A stretch of DNA of 64,000 bases from Collybiopsis luxurians FD-317 M1 (taxonomy: Eukaryota > Basidiomycota > Agaricomycetes > Agaricales > Omphalotaceae), in the NCBI GenBank assembly GCA_000827265.1, contig KN834815.1:240465-304464 (forward strand), given 5' to 3'. Position numbers and translations under genes: made by a program. Below, in pieces: positions 26,292 through 37,096 of this stretch (position 1 is its first letter; each line of letters opens with the position of its first letter). The notes beneath the pieces are model-generated. The model searched no databases and was not told the origin of the DNA. It saw only the letters and a program-made list of their open reading frames with translations.

Positions 26292-27131
26292 TTAATGCTT
26301 GAAATCAAAGTGTCGCTTCAGATCATGCGGTGAATTAGGACTTCTGAGTTTAGCTGCTTTGCACTTTTTGCAGTCACAAGATTGAATAAACAATGGTGAG
26401 TGCCCGGCAGCAGCAGTGTGAATATGTTGGGGGTCCAGCACGTCTGTCAAATCTGTAAGTAGGTGCTGTAAGATCACCAATTTTTCCTCAGATCTTCCAT
26501 CTTTGAGTCCCTCGACAATGGGGTGGAACCAAGTTCTGAACGTGGGATCTTTTGTCCATTTATCGCAGAATGCCGCATACCCTATGCAACGCAGTTGTCC
26601 CTTCCCATCTTGCGACTCTTGAACCATGACCGTGCTGATCTCGCCCATCGCAGATTGTATTCCGGTTACAATGTGGAATCGCCGACTTGGCGCGCGAAGA
26701 ATGGCGCGTATGCGAGCAAGCAACTGGATGACTTCAGCACCAGCCGACCCTGGGGTTGTATGAGGCCGCAAAAACTCGGTGTCTCTGCGGAGAATATAGG
26801 CCCAGGCGAAAAATTGGGCGAAAACAAAACTCGTGTGAGTTTCAGAGTATGCGTCATCCAGAGGCTCTGGTGTGGCTTGCAATCTCCCATGCGTGCCCTG
26901 CCATCTGGGCCTAACGGAAGCCAACTGAGGTTGGATGACAGTAATAAGTTTCGAAGAAAGCTCGTCTGCTGCGAGATGAAGAGGGTCGTGGTATTTGGAA
27001 AAGGTGCTCTGGAGGCTGATCTGACGTTTTTTTTCTTCGGAATGGTGGCTAAACCAAGCGGTTACTGCCGCTTGTGCTAATGTACCCAGTAATGCTATTA
27101 CTGCCACGACGATCGAAACAACATCGACCAT
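26292..27131 (-). CDS. Unknown single-pass membrane protein, paralogue 1
   Basis: This is a single exon of 279 residues from the ATG at 27131 (MVDVVSIVVAVIALLG). An N-terminal hydrophobic segment (VVSIVVAVIALLGTLAQAAV) is followed by WFSHHSEEKKRQISL, STFSKYHDPLHLAADELSSK, FAQFFAWAYILRRDTEFLRP, GEISTVMVQESQDGKGQLRC and a Cys-containing tail (CDCKKCKAAK). Homologues of this layout are common as hypothetical proteins in mushrooms, from memory; I know no function. A longer frame upstream uses a non-ATG codon and was rejected. It forms a tandem pair with the gene at 27709-28605, about 70% identical by eye, with flanks duplicated too. Confidence 0.7.
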   Translation of the reverse strand: MVDVVSIVVAVIALLGTLAQAAVTAWFSHHSEEKKRQISLQSTFSKYHDPLHLAADELSSKLITVIQPQLASVRPRWQGTHGRLQATPEPLDDAYSETHTSFVFAQFFAWAYILRRDTEFLRPHTTPGSAGAEVIQLLARIRAILRAPSRRFHIVTGIQSAMGEISTVMVQESQDGKGQLRCIGYAAFCDKWTKDPTFRTWFHPIVEGLKDGRSEEKLVILQHLLTDLTDVLDPQHIHTAAAGHSPLFIQSCDCKKCKAAKLRSPNSPHDLKRHFDFKH

Positions 27132-27708
27132 TCTTGTTGCGATACCCACACTGCTCAACGAAGTTTGGGAGAGGAGTTGTGGTGATCAATATCATTCCGT
27201 AATAAGTTCCACTCAAGAATATAATTGTACTTTGGTCCAATTGAATCCTTGAACTAATGCAATAGCAACGCTTGCCTTTCCATCGATCGTCTGTCTTCTT
27301 CCTCTTATTCCTCGAGTTCAGTGGCACCATCACGGTAAAAATTGATGTATACTTACTGCCAGGGCTAATGTGTACTCTCTTGCCTTGCCCAGAGGCCCTC
27401 GGCTTTTGTCCTCATTACACTTCGTAGCTAGAAATACAACAAAAGTTGGTCTTTCCGAGTCAATCGAAGCCTTGAGAATTCGGCATCTAAAAAATGTTTC
27501 TCGTAGTATCGACATTTTGTAGGTACGCTAACAAAATAAATGAATGAATGAACAGTGGCGAAGATCTTGCATCGAAAGCTAGAGTTTTCCGAAATCTTCT
27601 CAAAACCAATAGATGCTCATCAACTGAGAGTACGCAAATTAGAACTGCAAGAATCATTATGGTCGAAAGCTACACAATAGTACTCACTCGACGCAATCTG
27701 CCTCCTGC
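27132..27708. other. Promoter and 5' leader of paralogue 1, plus 3' flank of paralogue 2
   Basis: About 27300-27415 resembles 28850-28960, including a donor-like TGGCA|GTAAGTATAC (minus strand) that suggests a 5'-UTR intron in both genes. 27548-27700 resembles 26127-26280 (3' flank). So the whole transcription unit was duplicated. No additional gene. Confidence 0.45.
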
Positions 27709-28605
27709 TTACACCTTTATATCAGAGCGTCGCTGAGTATGATATTGTGAAAGTGGAATCCTAGATTTCGCGCTCGCACACATTTTGCACGTACAAGATC
27801 GCAAAATTTTTGGGGAATATCCAGCAGCAGTGGTGTGAATATGTTCGGGGTCGAGTATATTCAATAGATCTGTAAGTAGGTGCTGTAAGATCACCAATTT
27901 CTCCTCACTTGTTCCGTCTCTGACTCCCTCGACGATGGGATGGAACCAACTCCTAAACACTGGATCTTTTGTCCATCTGTCACAAAACGCCGCATACCCT
28001 ATGCAACGCAGCTGTCCCTTCCCATCCTGCGACTCTTGAACCATGACCGTGCTGATTTCGCCCATCGCAGATTGTATTCCGGTAACAATCAGGAATCGCC
28101 GACTCGGTGAGCGAAGAGCGGCGCGTATGCGAGCAAGCAACTGGATGACTTCGGCCCCAGCCGACCCTAGAGTCGTATGAGGTCGAAGAAACTCGGTGTC
28201 TCTACGGAGAATGTAGACCCAAGCGAAGAATTGTGCAAAAACAAAGCATGTGTGGGTTTCAGAATATCGGTCATTCAGCGGTACCGCAATCTCCCAATCC
28301 TGGTATGCCGCGCCCTGCTGTCCCTCGTATGTACCCCGCTGTACCAAAGACGGACCCTGCCATGCAACGGAAGGCATCGGGGTTACGGTGTCGGAAGGCG
28401 ATGATGGGATGATGGTAATAAGCTTCAAAGAAAGATCATCTGCTGCGAGATGAAGAGGATCGTGGTATTTGGAAAAAGTGCTCCGGAGGCTTATCTGACG
28501 CTTTTTTTCCTCGGAATGGTGGTTAAACCAGGCAGTCACCACTGCTTGGGCTATTGTACCCAGTAGCGCCAATACCGCCACGACGATCGAGACAACATCA
28601 ACCAT
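27709..28605 (-). CDS. Unknown single-pass membrane protein, paralogue 2
   Basis: 298 residues from the ATG at 28605, with the same layout as the preceding gene. An N-terminal membrane segment (VVSIVVAVLALLGTIAQAVV) is followed by WFNHHSEEKKRQISL, KYHDPLHLAADDLSLK, a 19-residue longer variable Pro/Gln-rich insert and a conserved block from FAQFFAWVYILRRDTEFLRP to ILDPEHIHTTAAGYSP. The tail keeps the Cys motif (CTCKMCASAK). The variable insert and the tail differ most, while the central block is strongly conserved. This suggests that the core keeps its fold and the rest is free to change. Function unknown. Confidence 0.7.
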   Translation of the reverse strand: MVDVVSIVVAVLALLGTIAQAVVTAWFNHHSEEKKRQISLRSTFSKYHDPLHLAADDLSLKLITIIPSSPSDTVTPMPSVAWQGPSLVQRGTYEGQQGAAYQDWEIAVPLNDRYSETHTCFVFAQFFAWVYILRRDTEFLRPHTTLGSAGAEVIQLLARIRAALRSPSRRFLIVTGIQSAMGEISTVMVQESQDGKGQLRCIGYAAFCDRWTKDPVFRSWFHPIVEGVRDGTSEEKLVILQHLLTDLLNILDPEHIHTTAAGYSPKILRSCTCKMCASAKSRIPLSQYHTQRRSDIKV

Positions 28606-30253
28606 TCTTATTGCGATACTGGTCACTGCTCAATGAAGTTTGGGAGGAAGGAAAGCTGTAGTGATCAACATCATTCCAGAAGCGCCGTTCAAGGTCACTG
28701 TTCACTTTGTATTGCTCTGTCCTGGTCAAGGATATCGCTGTGCTTCGGCCCGGTTGAGTCCTGGTTCGTATCGCGTTTGGACTCGTTGCTCGAGTAAGTA
28801 TTGGATTGCAGCTGCAACACTTGGCTTTCTGTCTTTCCCTTAGTATTCCTCGAGCACAGTGGCAAGTTCACAGTAGAAATCAGTACGTACTTACTGCCAC
28901 GGATCATGCGTGCTCTCTTGCCTTGCCCATGATTCGGTGAGGCGCTTAGCTTTCTGTCTTTGCAATACTTTGTGGCTGAGTGACAGATTGAATGCTAGGT
29001 GTATGCGCGATCTGACGTTTCACGTGATGAAGCAAACACGACCAAATAAAATCCCGAAATAAAGCCATGTGATCGAAAATTTTTATTTTGTGTCGTTCTT
29101 CCTTCCGTCTTCAGCGTTGAGCAGAAGATATTGAGTGTTAGTAGTCCTGTTCTTTTCCGTAATTTTGTTTTTCTCTTCCATGATGACTTTATTCTCTTCC
29201 CCGTCCTATACGACCATGCCGAGAGACAGAGGTTATCTGTTCGCAACAGATACGCGTCTTCAGGCGCATAGTGTACTTGCCAGTGCCATTTAGTCTGATT
29301 TACTCTCTTGATCTCATGTTTTTGGAACTCTTTGTTGATAACTCTTGCAGATTCGGATATCTCCTGTTGGGTCAATGCCTCGATGTGAGTTAATTCTCCA
29401 CGCTTTTTCTTCCTTTCGTTTCCCATTTTGCAAGATGAAATCTTCCGTTACATTCGCAGTTTCCACTCTAGTGTCCACTTAGTACTCCCCCAATGCGGAA
29501 CGTTTATATTCCCCCTCGTCGCATGTTGAACCCAAAAGGCATGTTGAGTGTGGGCCGCCTCTTTGGAGGTGCGCTGGCGGAAAGCGGGGGTCGGCGCGAT
29601 GAGAGCTCGAAGGTCCTTCCTTTGGATGTCTGATCTTTTCTCCAATACTTTTTTTCTTTTTTTTACTTTATCCTTCTTGTTACTGATTTTTGGCTCCTTC
29701 GATAGGGTTTGTGGGAGTGTTTGTGCGGTATAATTAGGTCCCTGTACTTGAATGTTTGTGTGTGTTTTCAGTGTATTGTCTTTCCAATACTATTCTTCCC
29801 TCCCAAGAATTTGTTATAGTATACTGATGCCTGCGAAATTGTTTTGAGAAGGCCAGCGAGCGTCTGAAATTCGTTTCCGTTTTAGGCCAGTAAAAGAATG
29901 TGTACCTGAGTTAGTAGCGTTCCATAGGATTAGAAGAAATTATTGGGGCAATTGTCGGATATCTTGGCAGGCCAACTTCATTTTTGTCAGCCTTTTCAAG
30001 TTTTTCCGTTTTCCTTGCTACCTCAAGATGCTCGGCGGCAAAGCTCGTGCCAATCTTTACGGCCTTGGCCTTCCTTGGCTCCTCTGTTTCTTACTAGTAC
30101 TACATATTCTGCGGGACATCATATCAAGTTTGAGTCGAACTTACGCCGTACATTTTACCATAGCAAATGCATTTCTCCGTACAGATGGCTTTCTTCCTGG
30201 AATAAAAAGGTTCAGTTACTAGTTCAGCAGTCTGTAGCATCTTCCAAATCATC
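28606..30253. other. 1.65-kb spacer upstream of the xylanase
   Basis: 28606-28960 is the 5' region of paralogue 2. A minus-strand frame at 28995-29426 encodes 143 residues (start MGNERKKKRGELTHIEAL) without recognisable motifs. Its composition is plausible for protein but unsupported. A CACGTG palindrome lies at 29021-29026. The stretch 29640-29930 is T-rich. The xylanase promoter must be in the last few hundred bases; no clear TATA box was identified. Confidence 0.4.
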
Positions 30254-32324
30254 ATGTTCGCAACAGCTAGTTTCGTTATTCTCACTCTATCCCTTCGAAC
30301 TGCGGCTCAGCAGGTCGAGTGGGGTCAATGTTAGATTTCCTTATATCAATAACGGCTCCTCTTCGCTCACCAGTTTCCAAACAGGCGGTGGTATTGGCTG
30401 GACTGGGCCGGTAAGTGTTTTCGTTTTCATTTGCATACAAGAACCCCCGATACTGAGCTGAATGTTCAGACTACTTGTGAGTTTCAAAGTTGATCGCAAT
30501 TTACTACGCGTTTACATCTATATGCTCTGTAGGCGTTGCTGGAACTACTTGTGTAGCCTCCAATCCCTACTACTCCCAGTGAGCAGCCTTTAGTATTCTG
30601 GTCCCGACATGACACTCAGCTGTGTTAGATGTCTCCCCGGAAGCACCACGACGCCGGTAACAACTCCTCCTACCAATCCCACCACACCTACTGGTCCATC
30701 ATCCACTGCTTCTACCCTCAATGGAAAATTCGTTTCTCATGGAAAGAAATTCTGGGTTTGTTCCTTTACCGAGCATCGTCAAATCTAGTCTCTGACCCTC
30801 GATTAGGGCTCTGCAGCCGACTCCAATACCATCAATATAGCTGGTGATTCCGTTTTTCTGCATAGTAATCTTGCGACTAGGCTGAAACTGTAAATAGCCA
30901 ATCAGGCTATTCTGAAGGAGCAGCTCGGCGCTGTTACACCCGAGAACTCGATGAAGGTAATGGCTTGACGTGGGACTGACTCAGACATGGCTGATAATCC
31001 TGGCGTTACAGTGGGATGCAACCGAGAGTAAGCATCTATTGAATTTCCAAGCCATGTCCGTGTCTAATTATCCCCCCGTAGGCACTCGGGGTGTTTTCTC
31101 TTTCAGCGGATCCGACGCGCTCGTCAATTGGGCCGTATCCAACGGCAAAATGATTCGAGGGCATACGCTCGGTGTGAACTCGCGTACTTCGTTTCGACGA
31201 CTCGCGCTCATGTTATCCGCTCAGTATGGCACTCTCAGCTTCCATCTTGGGTTTCTGCAATCAACGACAAAGCCACTTTGGTGATTGAGATTTCGAGTTG
31301 CTACAGTCTCTTGTTCATTTTTCTCGCAAGACTTCCGTTATCCAGAACCATATTGCCAATGTTGCCGGAAGGTACAAAGGAAAGCTTTACGGTGAGGTTT
31401 TGGAGCGAAACTCAGTCGAGATGAACACTCCACTGATCTATTTCCCGGTGCAGCGGTAAGATCTCCCTGTTGAAACTCTGTCAAAAATCGCTCAATCAGG
31501 CCACGTTGAAAGTGGGATGTCTGCAAGTAAGATATCAATGCAGTTTCGATGATGTTAATCGTTGTTCCCTGACGATATCTTCTAGTGAAATCTTCAATGA
31601 GGACGGTACTTTGCGTTCAAGCGTATTCTCCAATGTATTGGGCCAGGTAAATTCAACGCTACAACAGTTAGATATATAGGTCCTTGCTGAAAGTCATCCT
31701 TAGTCGTTTGTCACGATCGCATTTCAAGCTGCCAGAGCTGCAGATCCTACCGCAAAGTGAGTATGCTATCTTGGTCGGAAGTGTAAATCTGTGTTGAAGC
31801 GTATCGGCAGGCTCTATATCAACGACTACAATCTTGATTCGAACAATGCAAAGGTACAAGGAATGGTCAATCTCGTCAAACAGGTCAACAGCGGAGGTAC
31901 CAAGTTGATTGATGGTATTGGCACGCAGATGCACTTAAATGTAAATAGCTGTTTGCCGAGTGGTGCTTTCGTTCATGCTGAACATTTATCTATGCAGGCA
32001 GGTGGCGCTGGTGGTGCTCAAGCCGCTTTGACGGCTCTAGCTAGCGCAGGTGTCGAAGTGGCCATCACGGAACTCGACATAGCTGGAGCCGCGCCCAATG
32101 ATTATACAACCGTGGTGAACGCTTGTCTTAACACTCCTGCCTGTGTATCTATCACATCCTGGGGAGTTAGCGACGCGAACTCGTGGAGATCAAGCTCTAC
32201 TCGTAAGTGTTACTTCGCGAACTCGCGACCAAACTCCTGGCTGATGTACTTCATTCAAGCCCTGTTGTGGAATAGCAACTATCAACCCAAGTCTGCCTAC
32301 ACTGCCGTCATGAATGCAATGTAA
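30254..32324 (+). CDS. Secreted endo-1,4-beta-xylanase, CBM1 + GH10
   Basis: This enzyme cleaves internal beta-1,4 bonds of plant xylan outside the cell. From the ATG at 30254 there is a signal peptide ([19 protein letters not shown]) and a fungal cellulose-binding module ([20 protein letters not shown] ... NPYYSQCLPG). A Thr/Pro linker and a GH10 barrel follow: [52 protein letters not shown] (acid/base Glu) and [12 protein letters not shown] (nucleophile Glu). About 18 exons are needed for roughly 380 residues. They include a 7-nt exon at 30470-30476, an apparent 2-nt exon CG at 31454-31455 and a 14-nt exon at 31513-31526. The next intron ends at 31585. The final intron ends just before CCCTGTTGTGG near 32260. 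No break is seen if these exons are accepted. Confidence 0.88.
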
Positions 32325-34493
32325 ATGAAGGGAGCGTCGATACATGGTCTTTTTCTATCAAACCGGGCCTCTGAGTTATTAAGTTTAATTGTGTATTATA
32401 GCAATCTGATGTGGTCTCAGATGTCATTTTTGCTTCACCGGCCTCAGTACGGGTAAATCATAAAGGGAGAGAGCAAAAACAAGCAAAGAAGCAGAGAACA
32501 GGGGGTCAATCTACCTGGACTTTCTTCACAGAAGATGGTAAGGTCAACTGCATCGATAAAATGAGATATAACGACCGGAAGCAAGCGATCCAGTGCAGCT
32601 TGTCCGCCCAGCATCGAGTCTAAGTGAACTGAACTGTGGCGCGGCCTCAGTTTCGTGAAAATTGACGATTAAGGTCTCCGATGTGTAGCCCGCATTGCCC
32701 AAGGAAACCAGGAAAGCTGGTGGCACACACGTCTGCAATCTCCCGATTGATGCTCTTCATGGTGGGCTACCTTCTTCAAAAAGAGTTTGCCGGGTCTGAG
32801 GTAAGTAAATGGGTATTTCGTGAACGAGCGCCAACATATTGGGGGTCTGTTTTATCTCTGTACAAGATATACTCCGCCGCACTCCCAGATATGTGCCTTC
32901 ATTTCTGCCAATTCTGAGATGCTCCCGCACGCGGGCCCCATTCAAACTCTCAGCTTAGCTTGATCCTTCCATAGTTAGAGATATGTTACTGAGCATGTCC
33001 GCTACCAGTTGAGCGGTATTTGTGGGCCGCAATACTATTACACGCCAAAGCTTCCAAGCAAGCTATTTAATAGCTCGGAAAGTAACCTTCGCATCCAAAG
33101 ATAGTCTCCATATTCAAGGAAACCCACGCTTTTCGATTGAGTGTAATGTAAAATCTTCTCGATGCTCAAGATTGTCAGCAAGAAGAATAAATCGCCATCT
33201 GCCTAGGCCCACTTCTCCTCAGGTACTTCACGCCCCCTTTCGCGGCGCCCTTAATACTCCCTTTTGCAGAACGACTCGAAAGTTTGTTCTCGGAGACCGG
33301 TCCTGTTCCTTTGTCCTCCTCCAGCTCGTCTCTGTGCTACTTGCCTCCAAGGTCGGATCTCATGAGTTTATCCACCTATAGCACCTGTTCTGATCAACTC
33401 TGATTAGGATGGCCAACACAGAGTCGTGTGCACAAGGAAAAGGTTACTTGACTCGATGACTCGATGACTCGTATGAATACACTCTAGCTCCTCATGGGCA
33501 GCCTTCCGATATTTCCTTCGAAAAGCCTATAGGAATCAAAGTGGGTATAAAGGCAGACTACTTGACTTTAGAAACCTGCAGTTTTGAACCCCAACATCGA
33601 ATTTACTCGCGAAGTCTTCCACCATGTACACCGTAAATAATCATCTCCACACCCGACAGGCCTTCCTCTCACCGAAATTTCTAGACCGAATCTATCCCCG
33701 TAAACTATGGCTGTGGCGCCGACAACTGCAGCTGCTCGTCGACGTAAGTCCACTCCAGCGCCCTTGAATGATGTCGTTCTCATCGCGCCATTAGTTGCGG
33801 ATGCCCGCCTAAACAATGTGGTTGCCCGAAGCATTGAATGAAACCATGACACGACCTTTGCGTCGTCGAGGGATGATCGATTTGCGATAAACGATAGTTG
33901 AACGTCACCCCTCGCCGTACATAACAACCGTTTCTATTTTGTCTTGTACTTGTTCGTTCCATCCTTCAACGTATCATTCTCAGCCTCTGCTTGACATGGA
34001 GAATGAAAAGATAAAGAAACACATCTTAAGGAAAGAGGGTACTGCTCTATTCCGCGGTCAGCGAAAAACTCGGTCATGATCGTAGTGACGACGCCTCGGC
34101 TAAAATTGCACAACCAACAACTGCCAACAACATGAACTTTACAATGTACCGGGACGTAGAGCGTACTAGTAGTTTTATAGTTGCTTCCGATCGGAAGTGC
34201 ACCTTTATCCGTGCTAAGGACATGCAGCCTCGCCAAGCTGGTCGACTGCCCTGTATATGCATGATGCTGCATCAGCCGCTGAGCATGGTGTGTGAATCCG
34301 TAGGGTGCCATTTGAACGATGACAAAGCATGTCTGGGTCATAGGAAGACATACAAGCAAAAAGAATAAAAGATATCAGCGACGGAAAATCACTTGAATCC
34401 AGAAACAGAAACGTGAAAGCACCACTTACCCGGCATCATGTGGAACCACTTCTCAACTAAAAGGTTCGCTAAGCTTGCCTCGCTTACAAGGTA
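32325..34493. other. 2.2-kb spacer, no firmly supported gene
   Basis: Between the xylanase stop and the next stop codon I find only weak reading frames. Points of note are a GACTCGAT-type short tandem repeat near 33452-33473, a TATA-like GGGTATAAAGGC at about 33542-33553 and the short frame listed separately at 33707. The minus-strand frame 33934-34359 has no recognisable motif. No transposon ends were found. Confidence 0.45.
33707..33841 (+). CDS. Possible 44-residue small protein or gene relic
   Basis: The frame starts MAVAPTTAAARRRKSTPAPL and ends NNVVARSIE, 160 bp downstream of a TATA-like box. A canonical donor/acceptor pair inside it (GTAAGT near 33745, CCATTAG near 33792) would splice it to about 27 residues in a consistent frame. 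A second ATG context (CCACCATG at 33624) starts a different frame. Nothing identifies a family; this may be a decayed first exon. Confidence 0.2.
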   Translation: MAVAPTTAAARRRKSTPAPLNDVVLIAPLVADARLNNVVARSIE

Positions 34494-35995
34494 TCACATT
34501 CCCTCAAAATTCCCTGGTCCTGTTGCATCGAGATCAGGCATCTTGATATTTCGGAGAAGGGGATCAAGTGATGCCAGTTCTTCCTTGATGCCAGCCCGCG
34601 CAAATTGATCTAGCTCTTTGAGTAGAGTGGATGTTATTTTCTAGTGTCAATACGAGCGCATCAGGAAACGCGGGAGTTCGCTGCACCGAAACACAGGATA
34701 ACAACACGCACCTTGATCTTATTGTCAATCTTTAATACTGTTTCTCCCAAACTCGATGACCAAGCAGGACCTGAGCCAAAACTGTATCCTCCGGCCATAG
34801 CGCCTCCGTTGGCTATGTTCCAAAGGCTGCCATAAAACTCTGACGACGGTTCTGATTGATGGACTTGTGATAGTTTGGGGCTCATCACACTGGAATGGGC
34901 GGATTGCGCTTCGGAAAAGAGATATGAAACACCAGGATGGGGTGCGAGGAGACCCAAAGGGCCCATCATCATATGTTGAGAGGAATGGGCGATCGGAGAG
35001 GGACCAATAAGTTTGGAAATTTTGTTATAGACTTCGGAGACAATGTCAAGCAGTGATATTAGTGTTTGATGATAGTCCAGAGGAAAAGGCTGGAGAAAGG
35101 ATTAGTATTCTCTTTCCGATGAATTGTGGCCGACCGTACTGTATGTGGGTTGACGAGATACGACTCCGTAGAATCTACGTATGTTCCCGAGTACTCGGTG
35201 GGTACGCCCGGGCGTTTTGCCCCGAGCCTCCCTCGAAAGAGCTTCCTACCGGTTGGACGCTGAAAGGAGGTATTAGAGATCGAAAAAAGAGTGATAAAGT
35301 GAGCTCACTATTTTGGGTTTGTCGGTGTCCTCCTTTGCTTCATCGTATTCTATTAGGGTCTTCTGCAGTCCTCTCAAAAAGTCTTGAGGCTGCGGCACAT
35401 CAAGTAAATTAGCGAGTGACATTCCTAAAATAGAAAACCGCGCCGTGCTAAGGGCAGGATATAAAAAAAGAATTCATGCGGGAAAATTGCTAGAGACGCA
35501 CCGTTTCTTCATGTCTGCGTTGTTAAAGACCCTATCCAAGTCTGCCTGAGATATGTAAATGGTATGAAACCAATGGCTTCTTCTGCAGCAACAGAGAATT
35601 TTTGAGAAAAAATCAAGATGTAAAAATTCAATGACCGACCCCTCGTGGATATTGCGAAGGTATGTGAGGGTCAGGATGCGTTTTTGAAGGACGTCTCGGA
35701 GATATTCGTCTGAGGTTCCCTGACCCAACGCCGGAGTAGAAGTGCCAGACTCTGCATGTGTGGACTGAACGTCCCATTCTTTCGCCATAGAAGATGAAGA
35801 AATCGGAGTAGGGGCACCCGCTGGCCCTGAATAAGCCGCGGCGGCGGCGCTGGAAATGGTCAAAGGTTGAGAACTAGGCTGGGATGAAGAGCCGGAATTT
35901 GGAGGAGGCTTGAAAGACGACAGGAGATTTTGAGCAGAGGATTTCCGACGCATACCAGCTGGGCGTTGCTGGTCAGGCTGCACGAATTGGGACAT
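34494..35995 (-). CDS. Conserved fungal protein of unknown function (MSQFVQP...GMRRKSSAQNLL type)
   Basis: The start at 35995 gives MSQFVQPDQQRPAGMRRKSS, then a Ser/Pro/Ala-rich region and the conserved block EYLRDVLQKRILTLTYLRNI. The following exons join in phase to RSHWFHTIYISQADLDRVFN, RFSILGMSLANLLDVPQPQD, GVPTEYSGTY, PFPLDYHQTLISLLDIVSEV and GLLAPHPGVSYLF. The last exon ends KMPDLDATGPGNFEGM. I recall very similar hypothetical proteins in many Agaricomycetes but no assigned role. There is no signal peptide or membrane span. It is divergent from NTF2 with only 63 bp between start codons. Confidence 0.75.
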
Positions 35996-36058
35996 GATGA
36001 TCAGAGTTGGAAGAGTATCCCATCACGTGCTTTTCCATTACCCTTCACCTCTACCACC
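35996..36058. promoter_or_regulatory. 63-bp bidirectional spacer with a CACGTG box
   Basis: This entire region separates the start codons of the conserved gene (minus) and NTF2 (plus). CATCACGTGC at 36021-36030 contains the symmetric E-box CACGTG bound by bHLH factors of the Cbf1/Pho4/USF class. It lies near the middle and could serve both directions. The 5' leaders must be very short or overlap. Confidence 0.55.
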
Positions 36059-36666
36059 ATGGCTGATATCAACGGAATCGCAAAGCAGTTCGTCGACTTT
36101 TACTATACTACATTTGACTCGAATCGCGCAAATCTTGCGTCCCTCTACGTCTGTCTTCCTTTTTTTCGTAATTTTTGACGCGTTATCTGACGATCTATCA
36201 CAAAATTTTAGCGTGAACAATCCATGCTCACCTGGGAGGGAGCACCTATACAAAGCGCAACTTCTATCAATGAGAAATTGACTGTCAGTGTCTTGACATC
36301 GCAGCCCCAAAAAAATCTTAAAGAGGTTTGCAATAGGGCCTGCCATTCGAAAAAGTTCAGCATAAGGTAGAGACACTTGATGCTCAGCCATCGTCTCCCA
36401 CAATACCCAGTATCATGGTCTCCGTTACTGGTTTGCTTTTGGCGCGTATACCCCTCCAAATTTCCAGACCATCGTCGCTGATCTTCTGTCCTTTGTCTAG
36501 GTCGATGACAGTCCCAACGCACTGCAATTCAGTCAGACTTTCCATCTCATCCCAGATGGCAGCAGTTACTATGTGTCAGTACATGCCTCCTAACCCTTTG
36601 TATCGTGTCTTCTCACCCTTTCCCTATAGTCTTAACGACATCTTTCGTCTAAACTACGGCGGTTGA
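36059..36666 (+). CDS. NTF2: Nuclear transport factor 2
   Basis: NTF2 is a small homodimer that carries Ran-GDP into the nucleus through FG nucleoporins. Five or six exons give about 124 residues: MADINGIAKQFVDFYYTTFD, SNRANLASLY, REQSMLTWEGAPIQSATSIN, GLPFEKVQHKVETLDAQPSS, IMVSVTG, VDDSPNALQFSQTFHLIPDG and the C-terminus NDIFRLNYGG. All are classic NTF2 motifs, including the conserved region around the Ran-binding pocket (VDDSPNALQFSQTF). Start at 36059, stop at 36664-36666. No abnormality. Confidence 0.92.
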
Positions 36667-37096
36667 TTTTCACACTTCACATGAATAATGGTGCGAACGG
36701 TTTCTACTTGGCTGAGTCGCGGCTTCCCTTGAATAGAAAGCTTTTTGTAATATTTTCTGTGCTACATTAGCCTGGCGAGTTCTTCTATACCTTTGGATTA
36801 ATTGAGATCTCACAACGACATTTGCTCGAGTCTACGAACCCCTCTGGAGAGCTTTTAGCAAACGTTTTCTGATCAAATTCGAGTCTGAAAGCTAGTATTA
36901 TCAGATATAGTGCGCCAACACCGAACAATATCTCCGAAAATTGCCCTGCACGCCTTTCCAAATCTCATGGATTTACATTTTTGCCCAAAACAAATTTGAT
37001 CGTGTATCATGCACCGAATGGGCTGTGCTCAGACTGACAAGTGCATGCGTATAAAGTCTGAACTACTGGAGTACAAATCTTTGTGGAGTAACAGCA
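36667..37096. other. Spacer between NTF2 and the P450 array
   Basis: This contains the NTF2 3' UTR and the 3' flank of P450 copy 1. The last 100 bp (GTGCTCAGACTGACAAG and following) are related to the 3' flank of P450 copy 4 near 45661-45715, a trace of the shared duplication history. No gene is seen. Confidence 0.5.

Noticed and set aside
28995..29426. 143-codon minus-strand frame starting MGNERKKKRG
   Set aside because: No family motif is recognisable and it sits in an AT-rich upstream region; kept only as a remark in the spacer entry.
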